A stretch of 64,000 nt of DNA from CAWKPF01 sp963851415 (lineage in GTDB: Bacteria; Acidobacteriota; Thermoanaerobaculia; Multivoradales; Multivoraceae), in the NCBI GenBank assembly GCA_963851415.1, contig CAWKPF010000003.1, positions 2,666,001 through 2,730,000 of the forward strand, given 5' to 3'. Positions 10,401 through 19,725 of the stretch are shown here, one piece after another (positions within the stretch are counted from its first letter, which is position 1; the number at the start of each line of letters is the position of its first letter). A model generated the notes under the pieces. The model saw only the letters and a list, made by a program, of their open reading frames with translations, was not told where the DNA came from and did not search any database. The translations under genes and the position numbers were made by a program.

Positions 10401-10971
10401 GCACCGCCGCCCGGTCGGCGAGCTGCCACGCGTCGAGCTGGGAACGATAGTGATCGAGCAGCCGGGCCAGATCGCGCCCGTTGCGCGGCATCTCGTCGAG
10501 CGCAGAGGAGACCACGCCGCACAGGCGCAGCTCCTGCAACGTCACCGCCAGGGCCCGCGGGAACCCCGGCAGTCGTGCGACGTCGGCGAAGCGCTCGAGC
10601 TGTCCCGCCTCGAGCGCTTCGTGCACACTGCGAACCACCAGGGCCTGGTAGCCCAGCCCGGCAACGGGCGCACGGCCCAGAGCTGCCAGAGCCGAGGAGG
10701 CGAGCTCGTTGGCAAACCGCAGCGGCGTGCTCGACTGAATGCCGACCTGGCCGGTCTTGCCGAGACCACTGCGCACGAGATCGTCCCCCGCCCGTCGGCT
10801 CGGGGCCAACAACGTGGTTCGCTCCCCGAACTCGCGCCGAGCGAGCCACCGCTGAGCGAGCTCCAGACGTCGCGAGGCACGGCTCGAGACCACGACCGCG
10901 CGCGCCGGCAGCTGATCCAGCAGCGAGTCGAGGAAATCCGAGGGGCCGGCGTGCTCGAAGTTCTGGGACAT
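7465..10971 (-). CDS. PD-(D/E)XK nuclease with Fe-S cluster, AddB-like subunit
   Basis: A 1168-residue second subunit of the break-repair complex. The C-terminal nuclease has LRVTDHKTGRV and a downstream Q..LYALAAEE. The four cysteines expected for an AddB-type iron-sulfur staple are present: one in AACPYRFFL ahead of the nuclease and three in CKWCDYRLVC near the end. The N-terminal part is helicase-like without a clear Walker A, as expected of AddB/RecC relatives. I chose ATG 10971 (MSQNFEHAGPS). The open frame extends to 11352, but that extension overlaps the divergent ABC gene and is not protein-like. The stop is 22 bp from the AddA-like start. Confidence 0.85.
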   Translation of the reverse strand: MSQNFEHAGPSDFLDSLLDQLPARAVVVSSRASRRLELAQRWLARREFGERTTLLAPSRRAGDDLVRSGLGKTGQVGIQSSTPLRFANELASSALAALGRAPVAGLGYQALVVRSVHEALEAGQLERFADVARLPGFPRALAVTLQELRLCGVVSSALDEMPRNGRDLARLLDHYRSQLDAWQLADRAAVLETATKAIEHRPPAAARWPNLWLDLPIDWPAEEHFLRALAASTPRLLATVPSEHGEGLRRRRLEAMLGAVAVDLDGLDWPSAGKDGESESHPVDRLMRAQSFVFSQDVPPLEETDPEDRSVEFFSASSEGQECVEIARRLRDHAAEGVSFDRMAVLLRSPTTYLPLLEAALRRAEIPAWFSRGTSRPDPAGRAFLSLLACADQRLSATAFAEYLSLGQVPGLEADGHARHQEVPWVEASDDGGQFVFKSVVEVAVDPAEEAYDPEEDGEGPVFAGTLPVPYRWERLLVDASVVGGTDRWRRRLAGLEHELELRAREVDPEDEHRRLGIEARLEQLRTLERFALPLIDFLAAFPEQATWGEWLDRLERLATMALRRPATVLQVLAELRPMAEVGPVALEQVQRVLAERLTLLRTDPPRRRFGRVFVGLLEEALGRSFEVVFVPGLAEGVFPRRTLEDPLLLDAQREHLAQLSPKALRLPHQRQRIEAERRLLHLGVGAAVRQLVASYPRVDVAAGRQRVPSFYALDLLRAAEGALPELRELRQRAVLASATGVGWPAPERPESAIDDAEYDLALLQPLLRRPAHESRGQGQFLLHANQCLARSLRARGRRWRKMWSRVDGLVEPNAEAAALLADHRPNARPYSPTALQHFAACPYRFFLQAIVRLRPRDALETLEQLDPLTRGSLFHETQHQLFSALTDEALLPVTESNLGAALDVLDLVLDRCAADYAERLAPAIPRIWESEIENLRSDLRGWLRHTASEDRHWQPRWSELAFGLPLAGPLGEGRDPESRVEPVTVLGRVGEPGSIQLRGSIDLVEVHEDGERLRVTDHKTGRVARDWDGKELREGGVVTAGGKVLQPLLYALAAEEMLSGSGQSHGEGASPEGGGRIVESGRLFYCTQKGGYQPITVRLDQYSRASVSRVISTVEGALDSGFLPAAPAQGECKWCDYRLVCGPSEELRTSRKPPRELDPLVELRRTR

Positions 10972-11077
10972 AGTGGTGCTGTCGCGTCCAAGGCAGTGTA
11001 GCGTCAATCGAGCGTCGGCGCGCTTGCCTTGCCCGGCCGCTCGCATCGATCCCGACACCGCAGCTGAGCTGAACACC

Positions 11078-11803
<726 letters not shown>

Positions 11804-11832
11804 GCGCAGAGCGCCCCCCCCGGAGCACCACC

Positions 11833-14451
11833 ATGAGCCGCCTCCTTCGCATGTCCAGCCGACGCTGGGCGCTGCAGCATCCACTCCAGCTGGGACTGGC
11901 GGTGCTCGGCGTCGCCCTCGGCATTGCAGTGGTCCTCGGGGTCGATCTGGCACTCGAGAGCGCCCGCACCGGCTTTCGCCTCTCGACCGAGTCGGTCATG
12001 GGCCCAGTGACCCATCAGGTCCTGGGCGGACCGCGAGGCTTGTCTTCCCAGAGCTGGGACGTCGTCGAGGAGATCTTCCCGGAGGCGGCGACCCCCGTGG
12101 CCGAGGGGCCCATCGTGCTGCGCGACGTGCCACTTCGGCTGTTCGGCGTCGCCATACCCGCGGACGCCGCGGCGAGCCGCACCGCGCGCGACGATCTTCC
12201 CTTCGAGCTCGAGCTCGATCCGGCCGCCCTGCTCGATCCGAGTCGGGTCGCCCTGGTGCTCACGGTGGAGCGAGCCCAGCGCCTCGGCCTCTCCCTCGGC
12301 GACCCCCTGGCGCCCACGACCTCCACCGGGCAGCATCCGGCACGCCTGGCTGGCCTGGCGACGATCGCTGACGAGCTGCAGCGTCGAGCGCTCGACGACC
12401 GCGTGCTGACCGACCTCGAAACCGCGACCCGTCTGCTCGGCCATCCCGGACGCCTGACTCGCATCGACCTGACCCTGCCCGCCCCACCGGACGCGGCCAC
12501 GCTCGAGCGACTCGACGACCTTCGCGCCTCCCTTCCCGCGGGAGCACGGCTGATCTCGGCGCAGGCCCGGCGCGAGAGCGCGCTGCGCATGACCCAGGCC
12601 TTCGAGCTCAATCTGCGTGCCCTCGCTCTGCTCGCACTGCTGTGCGGATCGTTCCTGGTCTACGGAACGATCACCTTCTCGGTGGTGGAGCGCCGCCCTC
12701 AGATCGGTCTGCTGCGGGCGCTCGGAGTGTCGCGACGCGCGGTGCTCACCCGGGTCCTGGTCGACGTTGCCACTCTGGCTGCGCTGGGCACTGCGCTCGG
12801 CGCCCTGGGCGGCATCGGGCTGGCCCACGGCCTGGTGCGACTGGTGACACGCACCGTCTCCGATCTCTACTTCGCCACCTCGGTGCGTCGGATCGACCTC
12901 GATCCCTGGTCGCTGCTCCAGGCCCTCGGTCTCGGCCTGGGACTCGCGATCGTCGCCGGCCTGCGCCCGGCTCTCGAGGCCACGCGGGTCGCTCCGCGGC
13001 TCTCGCTGCGCTCTGCAGACTCAGAGAGCGCGGGCTCCCGTCGGGCCCTCGCGGCCGCGGTCGGCGCCACGATGCTAGCGGCCGGCGCACTCGGACTCGC
13101 CCTCGCCGGGCGCAACCTGGTGGCGAGCTTCGGAACCCTGTTCGTCGCCATCCTCGGGTTCTCACTCCTGGTGCCCACCTGCGTGGCACTGGTGGCCAGA
13201 GCCCTCGAGCCGCTGGTTCGGGGTCGGGGGATCGCGACCCGCATGGCGGCCCGAGGGATGGCGCATTCGCTCGGGCGCACCGGCGTCGCGCTGTCGGCGC
13301 TCACCCTCGCCGTGGCCACCACGATCGGGATCGGCGTCATGGTCAGCAGCTTCCGAGACTCGGTGTCCGTGTGGCTGGGCGACACGCTGCGCCAGGATCT
13401 CTACGTGAGCGCGGCCCTCCCGTCCCCCGACGGCGGTGGGGGCGAGCGCGTGCCGTGGGACCCCGCCCTGCTCGCCACCGTGAGAGCGCTGCCCGGGGTG
13501 GCGAGCATCCACACCGTGCGTCGCGTCACCGTCGACAGTGTCGTCGAGGGCTCCCGCGGCTCCACGCCTGAAGCGGAGGTCTCGAGCCTGCCCACCGAGG
13601 TCACCGCGCTCGACACCGACCGTTCGGGCTTCGACGGCTACCGTCTCCTCGGTGCCGAGAAGGGCGCCCACGATCGGCTCTGGACGGCCTTCTCCTCGCA
13701 AGGCGCCGCGCTGATCTCGGAGCCGCTCGCCTATCACCGAGAGCTGGCGGTCGGCGACCCGGTGACCCTCGAAACCGATCGGGGCCCGATCACCCTGGCG
13801 ATCGTCGGGATCTATCGTGATTACTCCACCGACCGGGGCGAGGTGTTGCTGCATCGCGCGACCTGGGACCGCTACTTCGACGACCCACGGATCGACGGCG
13901 CCTCCATCCAGGCGGCCGAGGGGATGAGCGACGCGGACCTGGAAGAGCTCCGCGACCGGGTCGCAGCGGCGCTTCCCGCCAGTCCGCCGTTCGACGTCCG
14001 CTCGGCGCGCGGCCTGCGCAGCGCGGCGCTGGACGTCTTCGACCGGACCTTCCTGATCACCGGCGTGTTACGGCTCCTGGCCGGGATCATCGCCTTTCTG
14101 GGCGTACTCTCCGCTCTGCTCGCCCTGCTTCTGGAGCGGCGCCGACATCACGCCGTGCTGCGCGCCCTCGGACTCTCCGGTCGCGAGCTGCGCAACCTCC
14201 TCCTGCTCGAGACCTCGGCGCTCGGCGTGATCGCCGGCCTGCTCGCCGTCCCCCTCGGCCTCGGCCTGGCCTGGGCGATGATCCACATCCTCAACCGGCG
14301 CTCCTTCGGCTGGTCGATGGAGATGAGTCTCTCACCGGAGCTGTTGGTCCAGGGAGTCGGGCTGGCCTGGCTCGCGGCCTTTCTGGCCGGCCTCCTCCCG
14401 GCGAGGCAGCTGCTTCGCAGCTCGCCGGCGCCGGCGTTGCGAGCCGACTGA
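11833..14451 (+). CDS. ABC transporter permease, FtsX-like
   Basis: An 872-residue inner-membrane permease of the MacB/LolC-E superfamily. An N-terminal membrane helix (about 16-38) is followed by a periplasmic domain, a first FtsX helix bundle (about 253-390, with the coupling motif ERRPQIGLLRALG), more helices at about 408-460 and 480-505, a second periplasmic domain, and a final FtsX bundle (about 745-865, with ERRRHHAVLRALGLSGRE). Two FtsX repeats in one chain suggest a homodimer-independent transporter. It is paired with the ATPase just upstream. A lipoprotein- or lipid-export role is plausible but not shown. Confidence 0.9.
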   Translation: MSRLLRMSSRRWALQHPLQLGLAVLGVALGIAVVLGVDLALESARTGFRLSTESVMGPVTHQVLGGPRGLSSQSWDVVEEIFPEAATPVAEGPIVLRDVPLRLFGVAIPADAAASRTARDDLPFELELDPAALLDPSRVALVLTVERAQRLGLSLGDPLAPTTSTGQHPARLAGLATIADELQRRALDDRVLTDLETATRLLGHPGRLTRIDLTLPAPPDAATLERLDDLRASLPAGARLISAQARRESALRMTQAFELNLRALALLALLCGSFLVYGTITFSVVERRPQIGLLRALGVSRRAVLTRVLVDVATLAALGTALGALGGIGLAHGLVRLVTRTVSDLYFATSVRRIDLDPWSLLQALGLGLGLAIVAGLRPALEATRVAPRLSLRSADSESAGSRRALAAAVGATMLAAGALGLALAGRNLVASFGTLFVAILGFSLLVPTCVALVARALEPLVRGRGIATRMAARGMAHSLGRTGVALSALTLAVATTIGIGVMVSSFRDSVSVWLGDTLRQDLYVSAALPSPDGGGGERVPWDPALLATVRALPGVASIHTVRRVTVDSVVEGSRGSTPEAEVSSLPTEVTALDTDRSGFDGYRLLGAEKGAHDRLWTAFSSQGAALISEPLAYHRELAVGDPVTLETDRGPITLAIVGIYRDYSTDRGEVLLHRATWDRYFDDPRIDGASIQAAEGMSDADLEELRDRVAAALPASPPFDVRSARGLRSAALDVFDRTFLITGVLRLLAGIIAFLGVLSALLALLLERRRHHAVLRALGLSGRELRNLLLLETSALGVIAGLLAVPLGLGLAWAMIHILNRRSFGWSMEMSLSPELLVQGVGLAWLAAFLAGLLPARQLLRSSPAPALRAD

Positions 14452-14630
14452 AAGACTCGGGGTAACTCTCCGGGGCCCTCTTCACGCCGGCTGCGAATCC
14501 CCGGCGCTCGCCGCCGAGGCGGCCTCCGAGTGGGATTCAGGGGCGTGAGTCCTCGGCAGGGGGTTCATCACGGCCCCCAAACCGAGTAGCGTGGCCCCCT
14601 CCCGCCGAAGTATCCGAGAGAGGCCCGCCC

Positions 14631-15524
14631 ATGGACATCCTCAAAGACGCGCTCTCCGCCGACCGACCGAAGGGCTTCCTCACCCGGTACCCCGTGGAGA
14701 TCTTCCACGAGGAGCCGCCGGTGCTGGAATCGGCGTCGCTGCACACCGCGCTGGCCCGACACGCGCCCGAGATGGAGTTGATCTCTCTCGTCGACGGCAA
14801 GGTCACGCTCGGGTTGAAAGAGCCCGGCGAGGGGATGGCGCCGGAGTGGACGGTGACCCGCTCGGCCCGCCTGATCGATCCCGAGTCCTTCTTCACCGTC
14901 CTCGAGCAGTCCTGGTCCTGGCCGGAGGGGGCTTCGGTGCTGCCGCGGGTGCGGCACGTACTGCGCATCCGGGACGGCTCCGTGCATGGGTTGTCCCACG
15001 CCAGGCGCATCGAGCTCATGCAGCGTCTGGTCGCTTCCCTGCTCGACTCGTCGTCGGCTTCCACCCCGGCGGTCGCGCTGCACTGGGCCCCGACCCAACA
15101 ACTGCTCGATCCCGCCGCGGCATACCGGAGCTGGGTCGAGGACGCATACACCTCTCCCCTGCCTGGCGCGATCAACGTCCGGTTCTACCGCGTCGACACC
15201 GAGAGCGGTGTGCCCGGCGAGGTCGACTTCTTGATGGACACGCTCGGGATGTGTGCGGTGGGATTGAACGACCTGCAGTGTCACTTTCGCGGCCTCGACC
15301 CCGACGGCGTCGGACCGGTGCTCTACAACGCGGCTCTCTACCAGTGGGACAAGGGAGCCGTCCTCGAGAGCGGCCACACCGTCCAGGGAATCCGCGACGA
15401 CGACGAGTGGCTCTGCCAGCACGAAGTCTCGATCGCCCCGCCGGAGCGGGATGTCGTCGACTTCGACCCGGGATTCCCCTTCGCCGCCGGCCAGACCGAG
15501 AGCGACGGCGAGGAGCCGAGCTAG
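14631..15524 (+). CDS. DUF4261 domain-containing protein
   Basis: A 297-residue soluble protein whose function I do not know. It matches my recollection of DUF4261 proteins: MELISLVDGKVTLGLKEP, APEWTVTRSARLIDPE near the N-terminus, and LMDTLGMCAVGLNDLQC, YNAALYQWDKG, GHTVQGI and WLCQHE in the C-terminal half. There is no signal peptide or membrane helix. It stands alone on the plus strand. The 179 bp before it contain no gene that I can support. Confidence 0.78.
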   Translation: MDILKDALSADRPKGFLTRYPVEIFHEEPPVLESASLHTALARHAPEMELISLVDGKVTLGLKEPGEGMAPEWTVTRSARLIDPESFFTVLEQSWSWPEGASVLPRVRHVLRIRDGSVHGLSHARRIELMQRLVASLLDSSSASTPAVALHWAPTQQLLDPAAAYRSWVEDAYTSPLPGAINVRFYRVDTESGVPGEVDFLMDTLGMCAVGLNDLQCHFRGLDPDGVGPVLYNAALYQWDKGAVLESGHTVQGIRDDDEWLCQHEVSIAPPERDVVDFDPGFPFAAGQTESDGEEPS

Positions 15525-15574
15525 AGGTCGTGGCCCGGCTAGACTGTCGACCGAATCAACCCGTGGGAGCGACG

Positions 15575-16351
15575 ATGGATACACTGACTCTGGAGCGCGA
15601 TGACAGCGGCGTGGTGACCGTCACGCTCGACCGACCCGAACGCAAGAACGCCATCAACGGGACGATGTGGGACGAGCTGCGGGAGGTGTTCTCCGAGGTC
15701 GGCACCCGGTCCGAGGATCGGGTGATGGTGCTGACCGGTGCCGGCGGGGACTTCTGCTCCGGGGCCGATCTCACTCCGGTGGAGGGCGGCCGCAAGAAGC
15801 ACCAGCTACACAGCATGCACGACGTCGCCCAGGTAGCGATCGCACTGCGCCAGATCCAGATCCCGGTGATCGCCAAGGTCGACGGGGTCGCCGTGGGCGC
15901 GGGCTGCAACATGGCGCTGGGTTGTGACCTGATCGTGGCCTCCGATCGAGCCCGCTTTTCCGAGATCTTCGCGCGTCGCGGACTCACCATCGACTTCGGC
16001 GGCTCCTGGTTGCTGCCGCGGCTCGTCGGGATCCACAAGGCCAAGGAGATGGCGCTCTTCGGCGACATCCTCTCGGCCCAGGAAGCCGAGCGCCTGGGCA
16101 TCGTCAACCGGGTCGTGCCGGTGGACCGACTCGACTCCACCGTCGACGACTGGGCCCATCGTCTCGCCCAGGGCCCCCCGCTCGCCCTCAAGATGACCAA
16201 GCGCCTGCTCGACGACGGACTCACCTCCAGCCTCGACCAGGCCCTGCAGGCCGAAGGCATGGCGCAGACCGTCAATTTCGCCTCCGCCGACACGGCCGAA
16301 GCCATGCAGGCCTTCCTGGAAAAGCGCGAGCCCCACTTCAAAGGCCACTGA
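15575..16351 (+). CDS. Enoyl-CoA hydratase/isomerase family protein
   Basis: A 258-residue crotonase-fold protein. The oxyanion-hole segments FCSGADLTPV and GVAVGAGCNMALGCDLIVAS are present. The position of the second hydratase glutamate is occupied by FGGSWLLPRLVG, as in many paralogues annotated as hydratases or isomerases. Typical family length. I chose ATG 15575 (MDTLTLERDD), because the open frame upstream is antisense to nothing useful and overlaps the DUF4261 gene. It likely acts in acyl-CoA metabolism, with unassigned substrate. It is followed directly by a 143-bp inverted-repeat element. Confidence 0.9.
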   Translation: MDTLTLERDDSGVVTVTLDRPERKNAINGTMWDELREVFSEVGTRSEDRVMVLTGAGGDFCSGADLTPVEGGRKKHQLHSMHDVAQVAIALRQIQIPVIAKVDGVAVGAGCNMALGCDLIVASDRARFSEIFARRGLTIDFGGSWLLPRLVGIHKAKEMALFGDILSAQEAERLGIVNRVVPVDRLDSTVDDWAHRLAQGPPLALKMTKRLLDDGLTSSLDQALQAEGMAQTVNFASADTAEAMQAFLEKREPHFKGH

Positions 16352-16358
16352 CAAAACC

Positions 16359-16501
16359 AGGGACAGGCACTCCGCCGGAGGAAAACGAGTTCCGTCCCCG
16401 AACTGTCGTCGCGGCAGCGACGCAAGACGGCGGGGTGCGTGCGATGGTCTTGCCAATGGTCGCCTCGAACCTCGGTTTCCTCCGGCGGAGTGCCTGTCCC
16501 T
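16359..16501. repeat. 143-bp MITE/REP-like element with 26-bp perfect inverted ends
   Basis: The ends at 16359-16384 and 16476-16501 are exact reverse complements over 26 bp and start with AGGGACAGGCACTCCGCC. The 91-bp centre holds a nested hairpin (CGTCGC-GGCA-GCGACG). The GGGACAGGCAC core is shared with the repeats at 39.2-39.5 kb and, in variant form, at 48.2 kb. It lies 8 bp after the stop of the enoyl-CoA hydratase gene. Such sequences are typical of REP elements moved by RAYT transposases. No transposase is in the window. Confidence 0.85.
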
Positions 16502-16607
16502 AGTTTCCGTCCTTGCAGGTCTGCATTCCAACGACAACGCCGTGATCTGCTGCTCCTCCCGGGGTATGATTCGCGGGTTCACTTCCTCTCGCGGAGCGCC
16601 CCCTCTC

Positions 16608-18776
16608 ATGATCGGAACTCATCTCGCCCACTACCGAATCCTGGGAAAGCTCGGCGAGGGGGGTATGGGAGACGTTTTCTCCGCCGAAGACACGACTCTG
16701 GGACGAAAGGTCGCGCTCAAGGTGCTTCACGAGGAGATGGCCGAGGACTCCGAGCGCCTGATGCGCTTCGAGCGCGAAGCCAAGGCGATCGCGGCGCTCA
16801 ACCACCCCAACATCGTCACGATCTACTCGGTCGAAGAGGCCGACGGCAAACGCTTCATCACCATGGAGCTGGTCCAGGGGGAGCCGCTCGCGCGAGTGAT
16901 TCTCGGGAATCGACTCGAGAGCGATCGGTTCCTGAGGTTCGCCAAGCCGTTGATCGAGGCGCTCGTCTCGGCTCACGAGAACGGCATCGTTCACCGCGAC
17001 CTGAAGCCCGCCAACATCATGGTGACCGACGACGGTCGCATCAAGGTCCTCGATTTCGGTCTGGCCAAGCTCCAGTCCGACTCCGGCATCAGCACCGTCT
17101 CCCAGATGGCCACCGAAGCGCGCACCCAGGTCGGCATGGTGATGGGTACCATGCCCTACATGTCGCCCGAGCAGGTACAGGGCCAGCCGGTCGACCACCG
17201 TACCGACATCTTTGCCGTCGGCGTGATCTTCCACGAGATGCTCACCGGCGAGCGACCGTTCAGCGGCGCCTCCTCGGCCGAGCTGGTCTCCGCGATCCTG
17301 CGCGACCCTCCCCCACGTCTCACTGAGCTTCGCCCCGATCTTCCCGGACACCTGGGACGCATCGTGGCCAGGTGCCTGGAGAAGGACCCTGCGCGGCGCT
17401 ACCAGACCGCCCGAGACATCGGCCTCGAGCTGGAGGCCGTCGAACAAGAACGAATTGCGACCGCCCCCTCGGAGACGAAGACGGAGGCGGCCCCCTCCAT
17501 CGCGGTCCTGCCCTTCGCCGACATGAGCGCAGAAAAGGACCAGGACTACTTCTGTGAAGGTCTCGCCGAGGAGCTGATCAACGGCCTGGGCAGAATCGAG
17601 CACCTGCGGGTGGCTTCGCGCACCAGTGCCTTCCAGTTCAAGGACACCTCGCTCGACATCCGTCAGATCGGCCAGCGCCTCAACGTCGCGACCGTTCTCG
17701 AAGGAAGCGTACGCAAGGCCGGCGATCGGCTCCGCGTCACGGCCCAGCTGGTCGACGTCAAGGACGGCTACCGCCTCTGGTCGGAGCGCTTCGACCGTGA
17801 GCTCAAGGACGTGTTCGCGATCCAGGACGAGATCGCCGAGAGCATCGTCGAGGCGCTCGAGATGCAGCTCAGTCCAAGGGAGCGTCGCGCCATCCAGAAC
17901 GTCGCCACCCGTGACGTGGAGGCCTTCGATTGCTACTTGAGGGGGCGCAAGTTCTTCTACCAGATGAATCGTCGCAGCTTCGAGTTCGCCCGCCAGATGT
18001 ACTCGCGGGCCATCGAGATCGACCCCAACTACGCCCTTGCATTCGCCGGAATCGCCGACTGCAGCTCCTTCGTCTTCATGTACGCCGACAGTTCCGAGGC
18101 CAATCGCAACCAGGCCAACGAGGCGAGTCGCAAGGCGCTCGAGCTCGACCCGGAGCTGGCCGAGGCCCACGCCTCTCGCGCCCTCGCCTTGTCGATCAGC
18201 GAACGATACGAAGAGGCCGAGGCCGAATTCGAAGCCGCGATCGAGCGCAATCCCAAGCTGTTCGAGGCCTACTATTTCTACGCACGAGCGTGCCTCGCCC
18301 AGGGAAAGCTCCAGCAGGCAGCCGACCTCTTCCGCAAGGCCTCCGAAGTCCGTCCCGAGGACTACCAGGCTCCCCAGCTGCTCACGCAGGTGCTCGAGGG
18401 AATGGGTGCCCCTGCCGAGGTCATTGCCGAGGCCGATCGCAAAGCACTCGAGCTGCTCGAAGCGCACATTCAGCTCAATCCCGACGACGCGCGCGCGCTC
18501 TACCTCTGCGGAAGCTCTGTCGTGAAGACCGGCGACAAGGAGCGCGGGCTGCGCATGGCTCGCAAGGCCCTCGCCATCGACCCGGGCGAGCCCGCCATCC
18601 TCTACAACGTCGCCTGTACCTACGCCACCGCCGACGAGAAGGACGAGGCGATCGACCTGCTCGGACGTGCCATCGACGCCGGCTTCGGCTACCGCGCCTG
18701 GCTCGAGCACGACAGTGACTTCGACGAGCTCCGAGACGACCCTCGCTTTCAGGCGTTGGTCGAGCGCCTGGGCTGA
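16608..18776 (+). CDS. Ser/Thr protein kinase with TolB-like and TPR domains
   Basis: A 722-residue signalling kinase. I chose ATG 16608 (MIGTHLAHYRILGKLGEGGMG), which begins right at the kinase domain. Visible motifs are the glycine loop GEGGMGDV, K38 in VALKVL, HRDLKPANIM (from H129), VLDFGLAK and MPYMSPEQV. A TolB-like/FlgO-type segment follows (about 300-430, 'SIAVLPFADMSAEKDQDYFCEGLAEELI'). At least six TPR-type helical pairs then run to the C-terminus (about 455-715). There is no membrane helix. The sequence TATGAT at 16565-16570 could be a -10 box but lacks a good -35. It is a paralogue of the kinase at 1-2228. Confidence 0.93.
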   Translation: MIGTHLAHYRILGKLGEGGMGDVFSAEDTTLGRKVALKVLHEEMAEDSERLMRFEREAKAIAALNHPNIVTIYSVEEADGKRFITMELVQGEPLARVILGNRLESDRFLRFAKPLIEALVSAHENGIVHRDLKPANIMVTDDGRIKVLDFGLAKLQSDSGISTVSQMATEARTQVGMVMGTMPYMSPEQVQGQPVDHRTDIFAVGVIFHEMLTGERPFSGASSAELVSAILRDPPPRLTELRPDLPGHLGRIVARCLEKDPARRYQTARDIGLELEAVEQERIATAPSETKTEAAPSIAVLPFADMSAEKDQDYFCEGLAEELINGLGRIEHLRVASRTSAFQFKDTSLDIRQIGQRLNVATVLEGSVRKAGDRLRVTAQLVDVKDGYRLWSERFDRELKDVFAIQDEIAESIVEALEMQLSPRERRAIQNVATRDVEAFDCYLRGRKFFYQMNRRSFEFARQMYSRAIEIDPNYALAFAGIADCSSFVFMYADSSEANRNQANEASRKALELDPELAEAHASRALALSISERYEEAEAEFEAAIERNPKLFEAYYFYARACLAQGKLQQAADLFRKASEVRPEDYQAPQLLTQVLEGMGAPAEVIAEADRKALELLEAHIQLNPDDARALYLCGSSVVKTGDKERGLRMARKALAIDPGEPAILYNVACTYATADEKDEAIDLLGRAIDAGFGYRAWLEHDSDFDELRDDPRFQALVERLG

Positions 18777-18874
18777 GATCTCCCGCGCGCATCCCTCGCG
18801 CCGCGGCCGAATAGCCCACCCACCCCTCGCGTAGGGCTGAAAAGAGACCCTGCCCCCCGGCAGGGGTCGACGCC

Positions 18875-19102
18875 ATGAAAGCGCTGCAAACCCTCGGACT
18901 CCTCCTCTGGCGCAGCGGGCTGATGCTCGCCGGCGGCTGGACCACCTACGAGGGGCTGCGTCGGGTCCTGCGCTACTTCGCCCTGCCGCGCCTGGCAGAA
19001 GCTGGAATCGCCATGATTCTCACCGGCGCCACCTTCGTCGTCGCCTCGCTGATTCTGGAGCGCATCGCGGACGCCCGAGAGGAAGGAGACCTCACGCAAT
19101 GA
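18875..19102 (+). CDS. Small membrane protein of unknown function (75 aa)
   Basis: A 75-residue protein with two predicted membrane helices (about 6-24 and 42-62), ending in the charged tail ERIADAREEGDLTQ. It overlaps the next small membrane gene by 4 bp (ATGA), so the two are translationally coupled. The two resemble each other: both end a helix with ER[IL].D.RE. An imperfect GC hairpin lies at about 18847-18870, just before the start. I recognise no family. Confidence 0.7.
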   Translation: MKALQTLGLLLWRSGLMLAGGWTTYEGLRRVLRYFALPRLAEAGIAMILTGATFVVASLILERIADAREEGDLTQ

Positions 19103-19344
19103 CCCGACTTGTGCGCATCATCGGATTCCTGCTCATCCTGATCGGCGCTCTCGTGCTCGCCAGCTACCTGATCGAGCCGCTCCAACAGGCCTGGCCCCAG
19201 TTGTGGAGCGCCTTCCGCGACTTCCCCATTCCGATTCAGATCGGACTGACCATCGCCGCTTTCGGGTTCGTGCTGCTGTTCGGCTCGGTGATCTGGGAGC
19301 GACTCGAAGACCGAGAGCACGACCACGATCTTCTGAACGACTGA
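19099..19344 (+). CDS. Small membrane protein of unknown function (81 aa)
   Basis: An 81-residue protein with membrane helices at about 5-25 and 46-67 and an acidic/histidine tail (EDREHDHDLLND). It is coupled to the preceding gene by an ATGA overlap and followed after 48 bp by the YbjQ-family gene, with a purine-rich GGAGGAGAGA stretch before that start. The three probably form one operon. Function unknown. Confidence 0.72.
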   Translation: MTRLVRIIGFLLILIGALVLASYLIEPLQQAWPQLWSAFRDFPIPIQIGLTIAAFGFVLLFGSVIWERLEDREHDHDLLND

Positions 19345-19392
19345 ACCGCAGTCTCCGTCACCTGAACGTTCGACTGGAGGAGAGAGACAAGC

Positions 19393-19725
19393 ATGCAGAT
19401 CTACAACACCGACTTCGTCCCGGGCCACGAGATCGATCAGGCTCTCGGCCTGGTCCGCGGCAGCACGATCCGCGCGAAGCACATCGGCAAGGACATCGTC
19501 GCGGGACTGCGAACCCTGGTGGGCGGCGAGATCAAGGAGTACACCGAGATGCTCACCGAGGCCCGCAACGAGAGCGTGCGCCGCATGCTGACCGAGGCCC
19601 AACAGCTCGACGCCGACGCGATCATCAACGTGCGCTTCACGACCTCGCAGGTCATGGCCGGGGCGGCCGAGCTCCTGGTCTATGGCACGGCGGTGAAGCT
19701 GCGTCCTTCCGAGGCCTCGTCGTAG
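19393..19725 (+). CDS. YbjQ (UPF0145) family protein
   Basis: A 110-residue protein of the YbjQ/DUF74 fold, which forms a pentameric beta-barrel in known structures and is often annotated as a putative heavy-metal-binding protein. Family signatures are GHEIDQALGLVRGSTIRAKHIGKD split over 26-48, the long helix with EYTEMLTEARNESVRRM, and LDADAIINVRF. Its last 46 bp overlap the 3' end of the convergent phosphatase-kinase gene. It is preceded by a strong GGAGGAGAG ribosome-binding region. Confidence 0.88.
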   Translation: MQIYNTDFVPGHEIDQALGLVRGSTIRAKHIGKDIVAGLRTLVGGEIKEYTEMLTEARNESVRRMLTEAQQLDADAIINVRFTTSQVMAGAAELLVYGTAVKLRPSEASS

